64,000 nt of DNA from Verpa conica (Eukaryota; Ascomycota; Pezizomycetes; Pezizales; Morchellaceae): positions 930,001-994,000 of the forward strand of contig JAUFSD010000003.1 in assembly GCA_033030425.1 (NCBI GenBank), read 5' to 3'. Every line of letters starts with the position of its first letter. The stretch's first letter is position 1. This document shows positions 57,720-64,000 of this stretch, piece by piece. Under the pieces are notes generated by a model. The model was not told the origin of the DNA and searched no databases. It was given only the letters and a program-made list of their open reading frames with translations. Both the position numbers and the translations under genes were made by a program.

Positions 57720-59655
57720 CGGTTCTAGGAACTAATAGACACTACATCTTATTCTAATAGCTAGTATCGATAATAAAGCAACCAAACCATAGCCTTACTC
57801 GTAGCCTTGGCAAAACTTAAATTATGCATAATAAAATAGAGCTCTTTTCCTATCTCCTATTGGTTTAACTACCCTCATCGTAACTATAATTTAGTATAAT
57901 CTAAAAATAGGGGTACCGTCACGATGAATCCTGTCTAGAATTCAAGTCCTATTCAGGTAACACCGTTTCCGGGCCACAGTTAAAAGTGAGTAATTACACG
58001 CAACACTGTCGAGTTTGATATCAGCTTAGGTCTACCCTTACTAGAAAGGGATTTATTACGTGTGATCGACGAATCTTCATTCAGTATAATAATTCCCAAG
58101 TTCCCCACCCCTATCTATAAAATAATGGCCTCACTTATTCGCCCTACACTCCTATCCAGATTTTGGTGTTTTTTATTTTAAGTTGTACTTTAATAGGGTT
58201 TCTTGAGATCAAGGCTGAGGGGGAACGCTTATAGTCAAGTTAGAAAAATGGAAATCTGATCAAACATAGGGTTGACTGGTCTATAATGTTAAAGCCATGC
58301 AGATCACAATTTACTATAATCCTAATTTAAACTGAGTTATTTTAGTAGTATAGTAGTTATAGGACGCTAGAAAAAACTCTAGTTTTTATTACTTTATACG
58401 AGAATAGTTGGATTCTCTATCTCCTTATGAGTTAGGAGGCTCTAGGTGGGGGGTGAGGGTTCTGTTCATTTTTAGTTTACCATAACTAAAAGCGTAGGCT
58501 TTTAAGGAGAGATAAAAACTATGTGAGAGGGCAGAGGTGTAATTATTTTTAAATAGATTCTTACTTTAAAGCTAACCCATGCACTACACCTGTACCACCT
58601 GAGGTTATTACAGCCTAGGTGATACAACAGCTTGAAGAACTTTGAGCATCAAAGGTAGTCCCAACCAACCAAACTAACCTTATAAGTGGTACCAATAATC
58701 TATATCTGATAGATAAACGCTCCTATCAGTCATCAGGTATTTATCTGCCGTACATATTCGTTGTACGTAAAGGTCCGAAAATATAAGCTGAAAGTGGGCC
58801 GAAACTAGGGAGTGGGCCCGGGTCGCTGTCACGGGTGTAGAGATAAACGTATTCTAGATGTATGGGATGCCCGAGAGAAAGCCATCACCAAGGAGTAAAT
58901 ACGCCGTAGGCTGTACTGGAGATTGCTCCAGTAAAAATGCCAGCTCGACCTTTCCGGCCAAAAACTGCATCCTATGTTCCTGTTGCCTGCCCGCCTTTGA
59001 CCAGTTAAATTGCTACCACTGAAGCCACTAGCCAAAGCTGACGACGGGCCAAGAACTGACCACTCCTTTTCAAGTTCCTGTAGTGCCTATTCAAAAGCCC
59101 CGTAAAACTATAAATTGATCTTTATATCTCTTTTGTGCCTAAGCGCCTTTGTAAGACACTAAACCCGAGTTATAGGGGCAATACGAGGGTGATCATGTAG
59201 GAAACCTACATGTATATGTACTACACTCGGATAACAATGTTTAGGAACCAATCATAGCTAAATGAGGCCGTTCTCGGGTCCCTTTATTCTAATGGTAGTT
59301 CCTACCTAAACCAACGGTGACATGTCTTTCCTCTAACAACCCTGCTTGAGACCCACATAGGAAAACCGTTAGCCGTGTAGTAACACAATCCACCGCAACG
59401 TCAGGTCTCTACCCCTCCTCTCTTCATCTCATCAAAAAAGGTATATTGTCAAAACTCATTTCCCAGAATATGACGATACCCTCTCCTCATTATTTCCAGT
59501 TACCACTGGCACAGTTAAAAATCACAACCCAGGCTCACGGCCCATCTTGTAAGGGGATCCCCATCACGCCTGCCACCTTCATATAGGTAGGGCTAGTGAT
59601 GTGTTTTCTATCTTATCACTGAATAGTAGTTTATCTACATCTAGCGGTGTACTCA

Positions 59656-59800
59656 TCAAACCCAACTTTACCACCATTACTAAGTTTAGACCAGGCTTAA
59701 GCCCAATTTAAAGTATAAGTATACCAATATATAGCTCTCCAGTAGTAAATATGTAGTAAAATACATATCAACTTATCACTAGCGGTAAGTTGGGTTTTGA
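59656..59800. repeat. Imperfect inverted repeat with about 110 bp spacer
   Basis: TCAAACCCAACTTTACC (from 59656) and the reverse complement of GGTAAGTTGGGTTTTGA (59784-59800) match apart from one single-base gap in each arm. The arms and spacing would suit a small MITE-like or hairpin structure; no target-site duplication is evident. Confidence 0.35.
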
Positions 59801-60601
59801 CACTTTCACTTGACTCCTCTAGATGAAGACCTTACGTCAACTCATAGAAGAATTACCCCGAAAGTCTGTCCCACAATAAGTTTTGCAGTAAGATATGTTA
59901 GTGCCTGGTTAATCTCTGAAATTCTTTTCGATCCATTTCTTTATCTCAGTTGTTATTATCATAGTCCCTGAACTCATGTATATCGTTACTTCAAAAAACC
60001 TTGGAATGATTGCATAGTCTAGCACAACTATTATTCTGGGTAACATTGTACACGGTCCCATACCTGAAGCCACAATAGAAATATACTCAAACAAGAAAAT
60101 CAAGGAGAAATAAGAGAGATCCATTCGCCTTGGGAACTATATAGTAAACCATGTAGGCTACGCTACCCCACCCTTATGAAAATTTGGAAGCTCTAATAGG
60201 CGTGCAGCAGATTTTGTGATATAAGATTTTATAGTACTTCTTGAACGAGGTGCCCCAATCACAAGTCTCTAATCACTAGGTCATTAGGTCACGACTTGAT
60301 ACTCAGCCGATATATGCACTTTTTTAAGGCACCCATTCACTGGGAGTTCATAACACGTCAGCCCACTCCAAATGCGAGGCTGCCAGCAGAATTAAAAAAC
60401 AAACGTGTACCATTATTTGCGGACGCTAAACCGGCCCTATCACCAATCGATTCCTGGGGTGAGAGCCTCTTCAATGAACATAAAGGATGAGGCTGGTAAA
60501 TTGCAGGAACGCCTGCTGAGTATTGATCTCGGCTCCTGTATTAAAACTACCTACTGTGCTCAATCCTTTGGACGGCTGTTCTACTACGACTCTATTATAC
60601 G

Positions 60602-61930
60602 ATGGACCAGGTACTTTCCACAAACCTACCTAATATTAATATAAAACTATGGACTAACAAACTATAGGCCAATTACTCAGATCTCGAAGTAGCACCTATA
60701 GCATCAGATCTCGAGGTGGCACCTACACCCCAGAAAGAAGTCGTAGCGCTACAGGAAAATGATCTTTATGGCCAACACTCGGATACAAATGGAGCAAACA
60801 TGATCTGGGGCTTGCGAAGAAGAAAATTTTGGCTCATCGTTGTAGCAATTCTGATCATCGTTGGTGTTGCAGGAGGTGTAGGAGCGCATTACGTAGGGAA
60901 AAAAAGATCATTCACTATAAGCCCTTCCGTGAATGGAACCACTTCATCTTCCACAAAAGTTCCAGAACCATCCCCAACATCATTCCCAGGTCCATTACCA
61001 CCTATAATGAATAATACTGGTCTCGCCCTTGCATCATGGCGTTCTAGTACCAATGACACTGAGTTTAATGCTCGGCTTTTTTATCAAGGCAACTCGGGCG
61101 AGCTACGAGAACGGGCTTGGATTTCGGGTTCTGGTTGGTCGAGCAACTCTACCCCTATATTGGACATAATCGCCAGAAACAACACACCATTATCACAAGT
61201 CAGTGTATCCACCAAGAGTGGAATCCGCGAAATCCAACTATTCTACCTCAATAGCGGCAACACCATCTGCGACGTGATCTACTCTGGGAGTAAATGGGTC
61301 AAGGGGAAACTCGAATCCCAGAACATCACTGCCGGAGCGGACAGTAAACTGGGTGCCATGCCATGGAGAAGCGGTTCTGAGGTTGTGCTGTATTATCAGG
61401 ATTCGTATAGTGCTGTTCATGAGCTTAGATGGAAAAACAACTCCTGGAGCAGCTCTAGCCTTCCAGGATTTCTAACGGCTAAGGGTTCAGGCATAGGAGT
61501 CTTGTATTCGGTCGACAACGGGGATGAGCAGGTTCGTATTTACACACAGACACCTGACCATGCTATTGTTTCGAAGGATTTTATTCAGGGCCAGTGGTAC
61601 CTTCCATACTCACTCTATAACTCGACAGCTACTCCTCTGGGGACCAGTGTTGCAGCTACAATTTTAAATACATGGTCGGAGTACCAAGGGCTTATGATGG
61701 TACGGGTGTATTTTGTGGGGGAGGGTGATATTGTGAAAGTACTTACTTGGGAAAATGATTGGAGCTGGGATCCGAAAAATTTGACGGAGTGTGTGGGTGG
61801 AGGGGCGATAGCAGCCATGGATTGGGACAAAAAAAGTGGTAGAGCATATTTTGAGATGAGAGAAGGGGCCCTGGGTGAGATTATCACTGAGGATGGGGCG
61901 AATTGGAACGCTAGCAACTTCAGAATTTGA
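60602..61930 (+). CDS. Membrane-anchored fucose-specific lectin-like protein
   Basis: Two exons: a 9-nt first exon encoding MDQ (60602-60610) and 60668-61930, together 423 residues. A short cytosolic N-terminus holds two copies of SDLEVAP. It is followed by GLRRRKFW and one transmembrane helix at about residues 57-79, then a Ser/Thr/Pro stalk and a C-terminal propeller-like domain. That domain has repeated blades: ALASWRSS/ARLFYQGNSGELRERAW, IQLFYLNSGNTICDVIY, VVLYYQDSYSAVHELRW, VRIYTQTPDHAIV, and VRVYFVGEGDIVKVLTW. The blade pattern (R-hydrophobic-Y-aromatic ... I/L-x-E-x-x-W) is that of the fungal fucose-specific lectin (AAL) family. The type II topology, with the lectin outside or in the secretory lumen, is common for fungal paralogues. 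Fucose-binding residues are only partly conserved by eye, so sugar specificity is uncertain. Confidence 0.8.
60677..60724 (+). repeat. Tandem 21-nt duplication encoding SDLEVAP twice
   Basis: TCAGATCTCGAAGTAGCACCT and a second copy 27 nt downstream differ at only two third-codon positions (GAA/GAG, GTA/GTG), both silent. They are separated by the six bases ATAGCA. Confidence 0.9.
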
Positions 61931-62374
61931 CATTATAAATGCGTAGATTTTCTATATGTAGATAAACTTAGTAGGCACAAACTATATGTACCTACTATTA
62001 AATGAATAAATGTAGAAGGTGGGCTGCCATGCAGGGTACGTAATTATTTATATGCAAGATCTAGCCTTAAATACCCCCTGCTCTATCTCGTACCACCCAT
62101 AAAACACTTATACTACATAGTAGCCACATCAAAGCTGCTGTAAAACTAGAAACCAGAATAATCCTTGAGCACGAAAAAGTCAGGCGACAATAGCACTTTT
62201 CCATTCATCATTATTAATTAACACTACGTATACTAGCATATATCTCTAAAGTATATCTACTTTTTCTAATTCCAAAAAGTCTTCAAACTTCACATAAGTC
62301 CCAATCAAACTAACAGAAAACAATAAAAATAGAATTTTACTTCATCTACTTACCTAATCTTCCACTGAAGTCAA
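61931..62374. other. Convergent 3' region between the lectin-like and LRR genes
   Basis: AT-rich 444 bp with the 3' ends of both genes. No gene is seen. Confidence 0.5.
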
Positions 62375-64000
62375 CTACTCCGAATCCACTGGTAGCCTGT
62401 CTCTCAGCCATTCCATAACCCCCTCTGTCCCTTTCTCCAACACTTGCCATCTTGGAACTCTAAACAGGTTCCCACCAACCCTTAACTCCCTCAGAGACAT
62501 CACGGTCCCGAGTTTTGGTGGTAAATGCCCAATAGAGTTACTACTTAGGTCTAATACTCTCATCCCATCCACAGCTTCAACCGGGATCTCCTCAATCCGG
62601 TTATCTCTTGCGTATAATGCCATCAAATGAGGGAATTTCGGCCTGATACCCGCAATCGAGACAAGTCGGTTCGCTGATACATCTAACGTTTCGAGTTTAG
62701 GGGCATCGAGATTATCAAGGAGAGGTTGGAGAGACACAATCCCGTTCGCTTGCAGAATGAGTGTTGTGAGTGACCCAAGGGAGATCTTAGTGGGAAGGTA
62801 TGAATCACCGGAGAGCTTGTTGTGACCAATGTTGAGTGTTGTCAGTGATGCACAAAACGTCTCCACGCTGATGGGGATGGCAGTGAGCTTGTTATGGAGG
62901 AGTATAACACTGTTGGGACTTCCAGCGATGGATTCTAGAAGGTCCACGGGAACATCTTCGTAATTTTTTGAGGCCATGTCCAAGATGCCCCCCCTACCGA
63001 CCTCTAGTGCCCTCTTATATAACGTGCCTTCTTCTCCATCAACAGATTCCCCAACACCGGAAACGTCTAAGGCATCTTCATCATCCGCTTCTGCAATAAC
63101 AATCTCGGGTGGTGCTAACCGCGCCTTGAGAGTCCGCTTCAGATCTACAATGCCCATATTCAAGAGACTTCTTTCTCGCAGCGGATTTCCATCAAACTTA
63201 AGAATCTCAAGCCCCTCCATCACACCGAGGTGGGGGTCTAAGCTTTTGATGTTATTTGCTGAAAAATCGAGGGTTCTCAGCCTATAGAGGCTCACTAATC
63301 CCTCAGGTAAAACTTCCAAACGATTGGAATCCACAGTAAAAACCAAGAGCTCGTTCCAACCTTCTACAGAAGGGAATGAAGACATCTCATTGTTGGTTGC
63401 AAGTAACTGCTGCAGTGTAGGCAGAAGGATCGTACCCCCACTGAACGTTGAGATGTGATTATTCCTGATATCAAGCAAATGAAGAGAATCAAGAGACTCA
63501 ATTTCTGAAGAGAATAAAGTACCCCTCAGCCTGTTGCTGGATGCCGTCAATTCCTGTAGCTGACAACCGCTGAGAGCCTGGAATGGAATCTCCTGTAAGC
63601 GGTTTGAGCTCACATTAAGGACATGTAGTCTAGAGATTTCTCCAAGGGATACCGGTAGAGAATTAAGTTTATTCTCTTGGAGTTCTAAAATCTCTAGATT
63701 CTCGAGCTTAGAGACTGACGAAGGTAGCTCTCCTTCAAGTCCGTTCTTCGCAAGCTTTAAATCTACTAGAGAAGAGATCTTGAAGATAACCTCCAGAGCA
63801 TTGTGGTCGAGTTTGTTGTTGGTCTTTAGACTCGGATGTTAGCCAAGAGCACTACGGCCCGATGCTAGATGAGCTTCATCCTAGCACCTAAGGTGGAGGG
63901 AGGGGGGGGTGGATCCAGCAGCCTACCAGATTAAGGACTGTCAACTCGGTGAATTCTCTAAAATTCTTCGGTAAGGTAGTCAATAGATTGTTATGCATCT
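62375..64000 (-). CDS. Leucine-rich-repeat protein, LRRC40-like (partial, runs off the right edge)
   Basis: Exons 63823-62375 and 64000-63927 (continuing beyond the window) join over a 103-nt intron (63824-63926), giving ...TELTVLNL|TNNKLDHNALEV. At least 500 residues are visible. The repeats follow LxxLxLxxNxLxxLPxx throughout. They are interrupted at about the middle by an acidic non-repeat insert (EADDEDALDVSGVGESVDGE), and the RALEVGRGGILDMASKNYEDVP block then starts the second LRR array. The C-terminus, LRELRVGGNLFRVPRWQVLEKG then MEWLRDRLP, matches the cap of the LRRC40 family (GNPFR ... KGT ... LEYLRxRIP). No membrane segment or catalytic domain is seen. Likely an intracellular scaffold; function is not assigned. 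Confidence 0.8.

Larger units (their letters stand above)
57174..60601. other. 3.4 kb AT-rich gene-poor region
   Basis: Lies between eIF3l and the lectin-like gene. Short frames (for example 57368-57649 minus, 93 codons) have no recognised similarity. It holds a short AGCAGT-type microsatellite (57701-57719) and an imperfect 17-bp inverted repeat at 59656-59672 and 59784-59800. No element with coding capacity is visible. TA-rich composition would fit old, mutated repeats, but that needs a genome-wide comparison. Confidence 0.45.

Overview
The window is nuclear DNA of a filamentous ascomycete (Pezizomycotina). The evidence is compact genes with many short introns (mostly 42-125 nt, with CTAAC/CTGAC-type branch points), conserved fungal proteins (Mgm101, kynureninase, Vps3, Exo84, a fungal rhodopsin-like integral membrane protein, a fucose-lectin-type propeller, a Cys-rich metallothionein-like protein) and no bacterial operons. 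An early-diverging class such as Pezizomycetes is possible, but this is a guess from gene content.

Layout, left to right: rhodopsin/PTH11-like membrane protein (-); AP-2 alpha adaptin (-); a 2.5 kb AT-rich gap; metallothionein-like gene (-); TRM1 tRNA methyltransferase (-), divergent from SLH1/ASCC3-type double helicase (+); a conserved, disordered fungal protein (-); profilin (+); GOT1 (-), divergent from NSE1 (+); a 4.9 kb gene-poor stretch; eIF4G (+); an uncharacterised Ser/Pro-rich protein (-); an RRM-like protein (+); kynureninase (-), divergent from ISA2 (+); NOB1 (+); EXO84 (-), divergent from VPS3 (+); MGM101 (+); a nitrilase-superfamily hydrolase (-), divergent from eIF3l (+); a 3.4 kb gene-poor AT-rich stretch; a membrane-anchored fucose-lectin-like protein (+); and an LRRC40-like leucine-rich-repeat protein (-) that runs off the right edge.

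Most genes are housekeeping: vesicle traffic (AP-2 alpha, GOT1, EXO84, VPS3), translation and RNA (TRM1, SLH1, eIF4G, eIF3l, NOB1), actin (profilin), chromosome maintenance (NSE1), mitochondria (ISA2, MGM101) and NAD synthesis (kynureninase). They do not form a metabolic cluster. Several are in divergent pairs with 190-740 bp between start codons. I worked out exon joins by hand. The full set of exons sums to a multiple of three in nearly every gene, which is strong internal support.

I found no new defence or mobile system. The most unusual content is splicing architecture: a 5-nt internal exon, internal micro-exons of 14 and 16 nt, first coding exons of 16 and 9 nt, and three introns whose donor must be GC rather than GT. 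Also notable are a probable dual-start TRM1, a NOB1 interrupted by a very long Lys/Glu-rich insert on an almost pure purine strand, and recent in-frame duplication in the lectin-like gene.
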